DNA of 64,000 nt from Pampinifervens sp037481935 (GTDB lineage Bacteria; Aquificota; Aquificia; Aquificales; Aquificaceae), in NCBI RefSeq assembly GCF_046159715.1, contig NZ_JBJXCT010000004.1, positions 112,815 to 176,814 on the forward strand, written 5' to 3'. Positions 1-8,782 of the stretch are shown here, in pieces (position 1 is the stretch's first letter; each line of letters begins with the position of its first letter). The position numbers and the translations under genes are program-made. A model generated the notes under the pieces. The model saw only the letters and a program-made list of their open reading frames with translations, had not been told where the DNA came from and made no database searches.

Positions 1-1799
1 GGACATGAATACGCTTCTCTGTCCCTTACAAGGAAGGGCTGAGTGCTCTGAAAGACCTTACACAGGGAAGGGTCCTGACCTTCCTCAAGACACTCTGTGT
101 ATTCTCTGTTTCCATAGATAATTCTGTCAACTACCCTGTTCAGTGAGGGATTAATCCTATATACAGCAAACGTGTCCACTCCTGAAATTTTTACAAGCAT
201 GTGTGCAAGAAGATTGTAGGCTTCGCCTTCTGAGCCACATCTGTTTAGGTTAAGGATAAAATCATGAATGCTTTCAAGTTCCCTTGTCTTTCTCTCAATT
301 TCCTCCTCAAGTTTCAGCCTGTCTGTTATATCTCTTGCAACTATGAGTATGTAAGGTGTGCTGTTCATGTGAACCTTTGTTGCGGTTATTTCCACAGGCA
401 GTCTGTTTCCATACATATCTTTATAATACCTCCTGCCCCTTACAACTTCATCTCTTCTCACAATTTTTTGTATGTTCTGGATTATAAACTCTGGGTCTGC
501 ATCCACTATCTGGAATATGGTCATCTGTGTAAGCTCCTCTTCCGTGTATCCAAGCTTTCTTACAGTTGCCCTGTTTGCTAGCTTTATGGTCCCGCTATCC
601 GCTTCGTATACGATAATCATATCTTCTGTAGAATTCATAATCCTCCTGTAGTTGTCAAGCTCTCTTGCTATGGTTTTGTGGGACAGTGTTTCCTGAGTTA
701 TGTCTCTGAGCATCAGTTTTATCCTTCCTCTAATCTTCTGGGACTCTACAAAAAGATAGCTGGCAGAGATTTCATAGGTCTTGTCCTTCAATGCAAACCT
801 GTATTTTTCGGCTTTTCTCTCTCTCAATAATCTTGAATACACATAAGACCAATCCTTATCTGGGACAACTTCCGTAATATCATGGTCTATTAGATTACCA
901 AAAAGTTCCACAGCCTTTGCGTTCATCCAGACTATTACCTGGTTTGAAAAGATGTCAAGAACTTCAAAGGTAGGCTCGGGAAGAAGATTTAAAACATCCT
1001 TTGCGTGTCTGAGCTTTGTCTCAAGAAACTTCCAGTATCCTTCGTAGGCATTCCTCGCTATATCCCTGTTGCTTATTACTCCTACGGCGTAACCCTTACT
1101 ATCCACCACCACAAGCCTTCTTATGTTTTTCTCCTCCATTATCTTGAGGGCAAGCTCTGCCGGAGCGTCCTCGTCTATAGTTATCACAGGTTTACTCATG
1201 TATAACCTTACGGGGGCAGAAAGGTCTATACGGTCAAACAGCTTTACAATGTCCCTCTCGGTTATTACACCTGCCGGCATACCGCCTATCAGCACGGGTA
1301 GAGCTCCTATGTTCTTTTCCTTCATAAGCTTGAGGCACTCAAGGAGATTTGTATTTTCTCCAACCCATACCAGCTCCTTATCCAGAAGAAGGTCTCTGAC
1401 CTTCATTCTTCTTTTGAAAAAGTCCTCCTCCAGATGGCTCAGCACCTTCTCCATTGTAACAGTTCCCATAAACCTGCCTTCGCTGTCTACAACCACAAGC
1501 CTTCTTATGCCGTTCTCTACCATAAGACTGAGGGCGTAATAAATGTCTCTGTATTCTCTTACCGAAATCAGGCTCTTTGAAGCGAATTTGAGAGCATTTT
1601 CTTCAAGGGATACACTCTCTGTGATTAACCTTAGAAGGTCCCTTTCTGTTATTATCCCTATGGGAACTTCTTTTTTCATGAGAAGCACATAGCCCTTTCC
1701 TCCCTCCCTCATTTTTTCAAAGGCAGTTTTCAACGTGCATTCAGAAGGACACACTGGTTCTTCACTTTCAATTATGTCCGCCACTCTGAGACTGAGCAT
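1..1799 (-). CDS. CBS/PAS/GAF sensor protein, C-terminal part outside window
   Basis: Open frame running off the left edge; about 599 residues are visible from an ATG at 1799. It opens with four CBS-like repeats (two pairs, roughly residues 1-245), each with the V(I)GIITERD or GVISNRD type signature. Two PAS-like domains follow (about 265-375 and 385-500; the second ends with the common IVARDITDR motif) and then the start of a GAF-like domain. No transmembrane segment is seen, so it is probably a cytoplasmic sensor of adenylate or redox state. The output domain (histidine kinase, GGDEF or other) lies outside. It starts 11 bases after infC and has no clear Shine-Dalgarno, so it is probably read from the infC transcript. 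Confidence 0.75.
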   Translation of the reverse strand, partial: MLSLRVADIIESEEPVCPSECTLKTAFEKMREGGKGYVLLMKKEVPIGIITERDLLRLITESVSLEENALKFASKSLISVREYRDIYYALSLMVENGIRRLVVVDSEGRFMGTVTMEKVLSHLEEDFFKRRMKVRDLLLDKELVWVGENTNLLECLKLMKEKNIGALPVLIGGMPAGVITERDIVKLFDRIDLSAPVRLYMSKPVITIDEDAPAELALKIMEEKNIRRLVVVDSKGYAVGVISNRDIARNAYEGYWKFLETKLRHAKDVLNLLPEPTFEVLDIFSNQVIVWMNAKAVELFGNLIDHDITEVVPDKDWSYVYSRLLRERKAEKYRFALKDKTYEISASYLFVESQKIRGRIKLMLRDITQETLSHKTIARELDNYRRIMNSTEDMIIVYEADSGTIKLANRATVRKLGYTEEELTQMTIFQIVDADPEFIIQNIQKIVRRDEVVRGRRYYKDMYGNRLPVEITATKVHMNSTPYILIVARDITDRLKLEEEIERKTRELESIHDFILNLNRCGSEGEAYNLLAHMLVKISGVDTFAVYRINPSLNRVVDRIIYGNREYTECLEEGQDPSLCKVFQSTQPFLVRDREAYSC

Positions 1800-1810
1800 G
1801 AATAAAAAAT

Positions 1811-2326
1811 TTATCTCTTTTTAGGCAGAAGTGAAAAGATTAAAAAATTTCCCTCCTTCTTTATAGAGGATTCAAGCTGCCCAACGTCTGAAAGCTCTTC
1901 CACTATTCTGTTTGCCAGCTTGTCGCCCAGCTCTGGATGAAGATGTTCCCTGCCCCTGAACCTTATCCTTACCCTCACCTTGTCTCCATCCATAAGAAAT
2001 TCCCTCATGTGCTTGAGCTTTACCTTCAGGTCATGCTCGTCAATCCTCACAGATAGCATCATGTCTTTGACTTCAATGGCGTGTTCCCTCTGCTTTTTCT
2101 TCGCTTCCTTTTCCTTCTTCTTGAGCTCGTAGAGAAACTTCCCGTAGTCAAGTATCTTACACACAGGGGGGTTTGCCTGAGGGGCCACTTCAACCAGGTC
2201 AAGTCCTTTTTCACTGGCTATCCTCAGAGCTTCCTGAATTGGAATTATGCCTAACTGCTTTCCATTTTCATCTATGAGCCTTACCTCCTTTGCCCTTATC
2301 TGCCTGTTTACCCTATATTCCTGCAA
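1811..2326 (-). CDS. infC: Translation initiation factor IF-3
   Basis: 171-residue IF-3 of usual length. The N-terminal domain has the typical YRVNRQIRAKEVRLID motif and the C-terminal domain carries DKVRVRIRFRGRE, the 30S-binding part. It binds the 30S subunit and checks initiator tRNA and start codon choice. Start: a GTG at 2332 is in frame but overlaps the GGAGG Shine-Dalgarno itself. The TTG at 2326, five bases after GGAGG, is better placed, so an unusual TTG start is proposed, in keeping with the rare start codons common for infC. The start overlaps the end of the upstream membrane gene, which suggests translational coupling. The usual infC-rpmI-rplT order is absent; a sensor gene follows instead. 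Confidence 0.93.
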   Translation of the reverse strand: MQEYRVNRQIRAKEVRLIDENGKQLGIIPIQEALRIASEKGLDLVEVAPQANPPVCKILDYGKFLYELKKKEKEAKKKQREHAIEVKDMMLSVRIDEHDLKVKLKHMREFLMDGDKVRVRIRFRGREHLHPELGDKLANRIVEELSDVGQLESSIKKEGNFLIFSLLPKKR

Positions 2327-2738
2327 GACCACCTCCTTTAAGTTGTTTTATAAGCACATAGAGAGAAAGCAGGAAATTCATAAAAAGAATCACAGTTGAA
2401 AGCATGGAAACCCTTCTGAAGAGGACCCTTCTTGGCTCGTTGTAATCAAGAAGGTCTATGTCCCCCAGCTTTCTCTTGTAGTTTTTTAGCCAGTATGAGA
2501 TGCCCACGTTTAGCCCAAGACCCAGCATGAGAAGTAGAGCGTAGACCTTTGCATCACCTAAGATAAGATACAACAAAAGCAGTAAAAAAGCAAGTTTGTA
2601 AAACCTCCAGAGCAATCTCCCATAAAGACTTCCTGCAAAGTCCTTATTCCTCTCAGCTCTCAGAAGCACTGGCGCAACTAAGAAGACTAAAGCAAAGAGA
2701 GAACCGCAATACAGAGCTATCAGAATTTCAGAAGCCAT
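2313..2738 (-). CDS. Small DUF4149-like integral membrane protein
   Basis: 141 residues with four hydrophobic segments (about 3-22, 46-63, 64-83, 107-130). The early VAPVLLRAE stretch resembles the APxLF motif of DUF4149/TMEM205-like proteins, so that family is the best guess. Its function is unknown. The ATG at 2738 follows an AAAGGGAAG ribosome-binding site. Its last codons overlap the infC start region and contain the infC Shine-Dalgarno, so the two are probably co-transcribed. The gene diverges from smc, with an 82-base intergenic region. Confidence 0.6.
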   Translation of the reverse strand: MASEILIALYCGSLFALVFLVAPVLLRAERNKDFAGSLYGRLLWRFYKLAFLLLLLYLILGDAKVYALLLMLGLGLNVGISYWLKNYKRKLGDIDLLDYNEPRRVLFRRVSMLSTVILFMNFLLSLYVLIKQLKGGGLAGI

Positions 2739-2820
2739 TCTTCCCTTTTACTTTGCTCTGAGACCCTTGCTGTGTTTTTAACTTTTCCTAACATAACTGT
2801 TTAAATTATACTATTACTCT

Positions 2821-5800
2821 GTGAAAGCCTGGATAGAAAAAATAACCTTAGAGGGGTTCAAATCTTACGGAAAGGAGAGGGTAGAAATACCACTGGGACA
2901 GGGCTTCATAGGCGTTGTGGGTCCTAATGGTGCAGGCAAGTCCAACATAGGCGATGCCATATCCTTTGCCCTTGGTATAGCCACTGCAAAGACCCTGAGG
3001 GCAAGGAATCTCTCCTATCTCATATACTCAAAAGACTCTGACAGGGCAGAATACGCCTATGTGGAGGTTCACTTCAAAAACCACGGACTCTTCCCCCTTC
3101 AGGATGAGGACATAGTCATATCAAGAAAGGTCTATCAGGATGGAAGGACGGTTTTCCGGATAAACGGGGCGGTTGTCAGAGAGAAGGACCTTATGGATTT
3201 CCTCTCTAAGGCAGGCATATACGAGAATGCCTACAATGTGGTGCTTCAGGGGGATATAGTCAGGTTCTTAAAGATGACGCCAGTGGAGAGGAGGAAGCTT
3301 CTTGAAGAGATTGCAGGGATTGAGGAGTATGAGGAGAAAAAGCAGAGAGCGCTTGCAGACCTGGGAGAGGTGGAGCTGAAGCTCAGAGAGCTAAGGCTTC
3401 TTATGGATGAAATGGAAGTGCAAATGGAAAAGCTAAGAGAGGAGCTCAAAAGGCTTAACCTCTACAGGGAGCTGGAGGAAAAGAGAAGGAGCATTGACAT
3501 ACGGCTCACCCTCAAAACTGCTTATGAGCTGAAAAAGTCGGTGAATGAGGTATCCGAAAAAATATCCTCAAAAGAGGAGGAACTCCAGAGGCTGAGAGAG
3601 CGGATAAAAGCATACGAGGAGAGGCTCCTGCATGTGGAGAAGGAGCTAAAAGATGTGAGTGAGAACCTCTTTCCTTTCAGGGAGAAGGTAGGAAGGCTCT
3701 CTCAGTCTATAGAGAACATGGGTCAGAGCCTAGAAAAGCATGAAAGAAGGATTGATAACCTCCGGAAGGATATTTTCTCCACACAGGAGCAAATAGCTTC
3801 ACTTGAGAGGCAAAAAGAGATACTTCTAAGGGAAGAGGAAAATCTGCTCAGAGCGATTGAAGGGGAGGAAGTGGAGCTTCTTGGCACAGAAGAATCTGCA
3901 AACCTGCTCTGGAAAAGCATAAAGGAAAGGGAGGAAAGCCTGAAGGTTTCCCTTGAGGAGATGGAAAGGACGGAGGAAAAGCTCAGGGAACTCAGCACAT
4001 CGCTGGAGGAGGCAAGGAAAGAGCTTTCAAGAATGGAGCTCAAGCTCAGAGAACTGGAGCTCAAAAAAGAAAGGGTAAAGGAGGATATGGAAAGGCTCAG
4101 AGAAGAGGAGAGAAAGATAAAGGCAAACATGGGGGAATCTCTCATGAAAAGGGAAAACTACCAGAAAATGCTGAAAGAGGAGGAAAGGTCCATAAGGGTA
4201 AAAAAGGAAGAATACCAGAGGCTGGAAGAGAGGCTCAAAAAGATAAGGCAGGAAAAGGAGGAGGTTCTCAAAGAAATTGCAATGCTGAAGGGCAGGCTTC
4301 AGAGCATGCCGCCCGAAGAGCTTCCCTTTGAAGGCATAGAGGGTGTTTATGGGAGAGCGTCTGGTCTCATAAAGGTGAGAGACCTTGAATACCTCAGGGC
4401 GGTTGAGGTCGCTGGGGGTGGAAGGCTCTCCTACATAGTGGTGCAGGATGAAGATGTGGCAAAGAGGTGCATACAGAGGCTCAAAGAACTTAAATGGGGG
4501 AGGCTTAACTTCATACCACTGAGCAGAATAAGGGAAACAAACCTTCCTCCCTATCCACCAAGGCATAGGGGTGTGATAGACTTTATAGTGAACCTCCTTG
4601 AGTATGAGAAGAGGTTCGAGAAAGCCATACGCTTTATCTTTGGGGACACGCTCCTTGTGGACGGCTTTGACACTGCCAGGGGCCTGGGGAACTCCTACAG
4701 AATGGTAACCCTTGATGGGGAGCTTTTTGAAAAGAGCGGTGTTATCAGTGGTGGACACAGCGAGGAGAGGGGTGAGCTGGGAAGAGGTTTTTATCTTGAA
4801 GAGCTCAACAGGCTTCTCCAGCTTGAAGAAAAGCTAAGGGAAGAGGAAGCTAAGGAAGAAAAGCTCCTGAAAATGCTCAGAGATGAACTGCTTGAAAAGG
4901 AAAGTGTCATAGCCATACTTCGCAGAAGGCTGGAGGAGGTGGAAGAGACAGACAGGTCTGGATACGAAAGGCTAAAAGACATACAGGAGAAGTTGCAGAA
5001 GGCTGAAGAGTATGTGCATATACTTGAAGGAGAAAAGGAGGAAACAAAGAAAAAAACCTTATCCCTGAAGGAAGATATATCCTACCTTGAGGAAAAGCTG
5101 GAAAACCTCAGCATAAAGAGGCAGTCAGTGCTTCTTCATTACAGAGAGTCCGGCGTGGAGGACCTGAGGCGCGAATACGAAAAAGAGAAGCAGAAGATGG
5201 AGAAGCTCAGAGAATCCATACACTCCCATCAGTTAAAGCTGAGAGAGCTTCAGATAGAGAAGGAGAGCCTTCAGAAGGAGATTGGGAGAAAGCTTGCCTT
5301 TGTTGAAAGCGCTCAGGATGAGATTGAGAAGTTAGGTCTTGAACTGGAGGAACTCCGCAAAGAAAGGCAACAGCTGGAGGAAGAGCTAAAGCATGTGAAT
5401 ATGCAGGCCTATGAGCTATACAGGAAAAAAGACAGGCTTGAGGAGGAGCACAGAAGCCTTCAGTCAGAGCTTGGAAGGCTCAGGTTTCAGGAAGAATCTC
5501 TCAAAGAGGAACTTCACAGGCTCTGGCTTGAGAGGGCAAAGCTTGAAGAGAGATACAAGGAGAGCCTCAGCAGGCTAAGAGAGCTTGGCTATGAGGGGGA
5601 GGTGGTGGAGATAAAAGAGGGCTCCGGAAGGCTCAGAGAGGAGCTTTCAAAGGTGATAAAGGAGCTATCTTCCCTTGGTAGCGTAAACTTCAAGGCTGAG
5701 GAAGAATACAGGGAATATGAGGAAAGGCACTCAGATTATCAGGAGCGATACAGAAGGTTAAAGGAAGAAAAGGAGTCCATAAAGGAGCTCATACAGGAAG

Positions 5801-6282
5801 TAGAGACAAAGAAGCTCAGAGCTTTTATGGAGACCTTTCAGGCGGTTGACAGAAATCTCAGAAGAATTTTCTCAGAGCTCTCACCCGGTGGTAAGGCATA
5901 CATGGTGCTTGAAAGGGAAGATGACCCGCTTTCCGGGGGTGTAAGCCTGGTGGTAAAGCCCAGAGGCAAGGAGGTGCAATACCTGGAGGCTATATCAGGT
6001 GGAGAAAAAACCCTTGCTGCCCTGTCCCTCATATTCGCCATACAGGATTACAGACCATCACCCTTTTACTACTTTGATGAGGTGGATGCACACCTTGATG
6101 AGGCCAACGCAAGAAGGGTGGGAGAGCTCTTGAAGGAGAGGTCAAAAGGTGCTCAGTTTATTGTGGTTACACTGAGAGAGGTACTCGCCAGCTTTGCAGA
6201 CAGGGTAATAGGTGTAAGCGGAAGAGGGGGGCTATCCAGGGTCTTTACCCTGGAAAACCCGGCTGAGCTCCTCACTGGTTAA
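2821..6282 (+). CDS. smc: Chromosome segregation ATPase SMC
   Basis: 1153 residues, full length for bacterial SMC. The N-terminal ATPase half has Walker A GPNGAGKSN (residues 34-42). Two long Glu/Lys/Arg-rich coiled coils flank a globular hinge at about 500-650. The C-terminal half has the ABC signature AISGGEKTLAAL (about 1058) and Walker B YYFDEVDAHLD (about 1083). The dimer organises and segregates the chromosome, normally with ScpA and ScpB, which are not encoded nearby. The GTG start at 2821 has no Shine-Dalgarno, but a TATACT -10-like box ends eight bases upstream, so the mRNA may be leaderless. The 3' end overlaps convergent clpC by 11 bases. Confidence 0.97.
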   Translation: MKAWIEKITLEGFKSYGKERVEIPLGQGFIGVVGPNGAGKSNIGDAISFALGIATAKTLRARNLSYLIYSKDSDRAEYAYVEVHFKNHGLFPLQDEDIVISRKVYQDGRTVFRINGAVVREKDLMDFLSKAGIYENAYNVVLQGDIVRFLKMTPVERRKLLEEIAGIEEYEEKKQRALADLGEVELKLRELRLLMDEMEVQMEKLREELKRLNLYRELEEKRRSIDIRLTLKTAYELKKSVNEVSEKISSKEEELQRLRERIKAYEERLLHVEKELKDVSENLFPFREKVGRLSQSIENMGQSLEKHERRIDNLRKDIFSTQEQIASLERQKEILLREEENLLRAIEGEEVELLGTEESANLLWKSIKEREESLKVSLEEMERTEEKLRELSTSLEEARKELSRMELKLRELELKKERVKEDMERLREEERKIKANMGESLMKRENYQKMLKEEERSIRVKKEEYQRLEERLKKIRQEKEEVLKEIAMLKGRLQSMPPEELPFEGIEGVYGRASGLIKVRDLEYLRAVEVAGGGRLSYIVVQDEDVAKRCIQRLKELKWGRLNFIPLSRIRETNLPPYPPRHRGVIDFIVNLLEYEKRFEKAIRFIFGDTLLVDGFDTARGLGNSYRMVTLDGELFEKSGVISGGHSEERGELGRGFYLEELNRLLQLEEKLREEEAKEEKLLKMLRDELLEKESVIAILRRRLEEVEETDRSGYERLKDIQEKLQKAEEYVHILEGEKEETKKKTLSLKEDISYLEEKLENLSIKRQSVLLHYRESGVEDLRREYEKEKQKMEKLRESIHSHQLKLRELQIEKESLQKEIGRKLAFVESAQDEIEKLGLELEELRKERQQLEEELKHVNMQAYELYRKKDRLEEEHRSLQSELGRLRFQEESLKEELHRLWLERAKLEERYKESLSRLRELGYEGEVVEIKEGSGRLREELSKVIKELSSLGSVNFKAEEEYREYEERHSDYQERYRRLKEEKESIKELIQEVETKKLRAFMETFQAVDRNLRRIFSELSPGGKAYMVLEREDDPLSGGVSLVVKPRGKEVQYLEAISGGEKTLAALSLIFAIQDYRPSPFYYFDEVDAHLDEANARRVGELLKERSKGAQFIVVTLREVLASFADRVIGVSGRGGLSRVFTLENPAELLTG

Positions 6283-8707
6283 AAATCGCCTCCAGCTTCT
6301 CCTTCTTCTTCACCGGCTTTATGTAGGGCTTATCTTCCTTGACCCTTATCTCCACGAGCTCCACATCTGCGAGAGTTCCCTTCAGTAGCTCCTCCGCCAG
6401 AAGGTCTTCCACATGGTGCTGAAGTGCTCTTTTCAGACTTCTTGCACCGTATTCTGGCTTGTATTCCCTGTCTATTATCCAGTCTACAAAACTCTTGTGT
6501 AGCCTTACCTTTACATTCCACTCATGAAGGCTTCTGTTTACCTGTTCAAGCTGAAGCTCAAGTATCTTTACCACATCCTCCTTCTCGAGCGGTCTGTATA
6601 CTATGACTTCATCGAGCCTGTTGAGAAACTCGGGGCTGAAGCTCTTCTTTACCTGGTCAAGCACATTCTTTTTCATCTGCTCGTAGTCTATCATGCCAAA
6701 CTTCTTCTCAAAGCCCATCTGAGAGCCGTGGGCAATAAGCCTTGCACCCAGGTTGGAGGTCATTATGATTATGGTGTTGGCAAAATCCACCGTTCTTCCC
6801 ATGGCATCGGTAAGCCTTCCGTCGTCAAATATCTGGAGGAATATGTTGAAAACGTCGGGATGAGCCTTTTCTATTTCATCAAAAAGAAGCACCGAGTAGG
6901 GCCTTCTTCTTACCTTCTCCGTGAGCTGTCCGCCCTCTTCGTAGCCCACATATCCCGGGGGTGCACCCACCAGCCTTGAGACTGTATGCTTTTCCATGTA
7001 TTCGGACATATCAAACCTGACAAGGGCCTCTTCAGAACCAAAGAGATACTCTGCAAGAGCCTTGGCAGTTTCAGTCTTTCCCACTCCCGTGGGTCCAAGG
7101 AAGAGGAATACACCTATGGGCCTGTGTCTGCCCTTGAGTCCAACCCTTGACCTTCTTATGGCTCTTGCTACAGCCTTTATGGCATCATCTTGCCCTATCA
7201 CCCTCTTGTGAAGCTCTTCCTCTATATGCAGTAGCTTTTCCATATCGTTCTCATGTATCCTCTTTACTGGTATACCCGTCCACCTTGCCACCACCTCTGC
7301 CACATCCTCCTCTGTTACCTTAGGCCTGTTGGCAGCCATTTCCTGTTTCCACTTGGCTTTGAGGCTTTCAAGTTTTGCTCTTAGCCTGAGCTCTTCGTCT
7401 CTGAGCCTTGCAGCCTTTTCGTAATCCTGCTCGCTTGCTGCCTCCTCCTTCTTCTCCTCAATCTCCTTTATCTTCTCCTCTATGTCCCTTAAATCAGGCG
7501 GCAACTGGTATGCTCTGAGCTTTACAAGAGAACCTGCCTCATCTATCACGTCTATTGCCTTGTCTGGCAGGTTTCTCTCTGTTATGTATCTCTCAGAGAG
7601 TGTCACAGCCTTTTCTATGGCTTCAGGCTTGTATTCCACATTGTGAAACTCCTCAAACTTGGATTTAAGACCGTAAAGTATCCTTATGGTATCTTCCTGA
7701 GAGGGCTGGTCCACTATGATAGGCTGGAACCTTCTTTCCAGAGCGCCATCCTTTTCTATGTATTTCCTGTATTCGTCAAGGGTAGTAGCACCTATAACCT
7801 GTATTTCACCTCTTGCAAGGGCTGGCTTTAGCATGTTGCTGGCATCTATTGAGCCCTCTGCAGAGCCAGCTCCCACGAGAGTGTGTATCTCATCAATGAA
7901 GAGTATCACGTTGGGCGCCTTTTCCAGCTCCTTGAGTATGTTCTTGAGCCTCTCCTCAAACTGACCCCTATACTTCGTTCCAGCCACGAGGGCTGCAAGG
8001 TCAAGGGCAACAACTCTTTTGTTGAGAAGCGGGTCTGGCACCTGCTTGTAAGCTATTCTCTGGGCAAGGCCCTCCACAATGGCAGTCTTTCCAACGCCAG
8101 GGTCTCCAAGAAGAACAGGGTTGTTTTTTCTCCTTCTAACCAGTATCTGTATAACCCTTTCTATCTCCTTTTCCCTTCCTATGACAGGGTCAAGCTTGCC
8201 TTCCCTTGCCATCTGGGTAAGGTCTCTTGAAAACCTGTCAAGGTTTGGTGTGGGTGCATACTTGGTGGTCTCCTGAGGGGGCAGTTCTCCCAGTATCTGA
8301 AGAACCTCCCTTCGGACAGAGTATTCATCCAGCCCGAAGCCTCTGAGTATCCTTCCTCCAAGCCCTGTCTTTTCCCTGACTATGCCAATGAGAAGGTGCT
8401 CTGGACCCACAAACTGATGGTGGAGTATGCGGGCTTCTTCTACTGCAAACTCAAGGACTCTCTTGGCGTCTGGTGCAAAGAGTATCTCGCCTGAATGGCT
8501 CCCGCGCGTTATCTGACCCATTATGGCCTTGCGCACCTTTTCCTGGGTCAGTCCAAAGCGGGTAAGCACAAGGGAGGGAAGGTCCTCTTCCCTTATGAGC
8601 GACAGCAGTATGTGCTCGCTGCCAAGGTATGTATGGCCAAGCTCTATAGCTTCCTCCCTTGCCTGGAGGATAATCTGTCTTGCCTTTTCCGTAAATTTCT
8701 CAAACAT
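6272..8707 (-). CDS. clpC: Clp protease ATP-binding subunit ClpC
   Basis: 811 residues with the ClpC plan: a double Clp-N repeat (1-140), AAA+ domain D1 with GDPGVGKTA (about 205), a UVR-like coiled middle segment (about 420-460, EQDYEKAARLRDEE) and D2 with GPTGVGKTE (about 550). The arginine-rich junctions and the short middle domain separate it from ClpB, which is encoded at 42.4 kb. An MGFEK loop in D2 fits the ClpP-contact loop (LGF/VGF type). It unfolds substrates for ClpP, which is not in this window. The ATG at 8707 is preceded by GAGAGGTG. It diverges from dnaX and converges on smc. Confidence 0.95.
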   Translation of the reverse strand: MFEKFTEKARQIILQAREEAIELGHTYLGSEHILLSLIREEDLPSLVLTRFGLTQEKVRKAIMGQITRGSHSGEILFAPDAKRVLEFAVEEARILHHQFVGPEHLLIGIVREKTGLGGRILRGFGLDEYSVRREVLQILGELPPQETTKYAPTPNLDRFSRDLTQMAREGKLDPVIGREKEIERVIQILVRRRKNNPVLLGDPGVGKTAIVEGLAQRIAYKQVPDPLLNKRVVALDLAALVAGTKYRGQFEERLKNILKELEKAPNVILFIDEIHTLVGAGSAEGSIDASNMLKPALARGEIQVIGATTLDEYRKYIEKDGALERRFQPIIVDQPSQEDTIRILYGLKSKFEEFHNVEYKPEAIEKAVTLSERYITERNLPDKAIDVIDEAGSLVKLRAYQLPPDLRDIEEKIKEIEEKKEEAASEQDYEKAARLRDEELRLRAKLESLKAKWKQEMAANRPKVTEEDVAEVVARWTGIPVKRIHENDMEKLLHIEEELHKRVIGQDDAIKAVARAIRRSRVGLKGRHRPIGVFLFLGPTGVGKTETAKALAEYLFGSEEALVRFDMSEYMEKHTVSRLVGAPPGYVGYEEGGQLTEKVRRRPYSVLLFDEIEKAHPDVFNIFLQIFDDGRLTDAMGRTVDFANTIIIMTSNLGARLIAHGSQMGFEKKFGMIDYEQMKKNVLDQVKKSFSPEFLNRLDEVIVYRPLEKEDVVKILELQLEQVNRSLHEWNVKVRLHKSFVDWIIDREYKPEYGARSLKRALQHHVEDLLAEELLKGTLADVELVEIRVKEDKPYIKPVKKKEKLEAIFNQ

Positions 8708-8782
8708 GCTTCACACCTCTCTTATAGAATAAAGATAGGGAAGGCTGAAAGTTTTGCAAGAAGGATTATACTATTTAACAGC

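Noticed and set aside
3246..4982. Several open frames of 60-240 codons on the minus strand
   Set aside because: They are antisense to smc. The Ser/Leu/Phe-rich translations mirror its Glu/Lys/Arg-rich coiled coil, and none has a ribosome-binding site or a family motif.
8495..8782. In-frame extension of dnaX by 96 codons upstream
   Set aside because: This part is antisense to clpC, has no DnaX similarity, and the family's conserved N-terminus starts at 8783.
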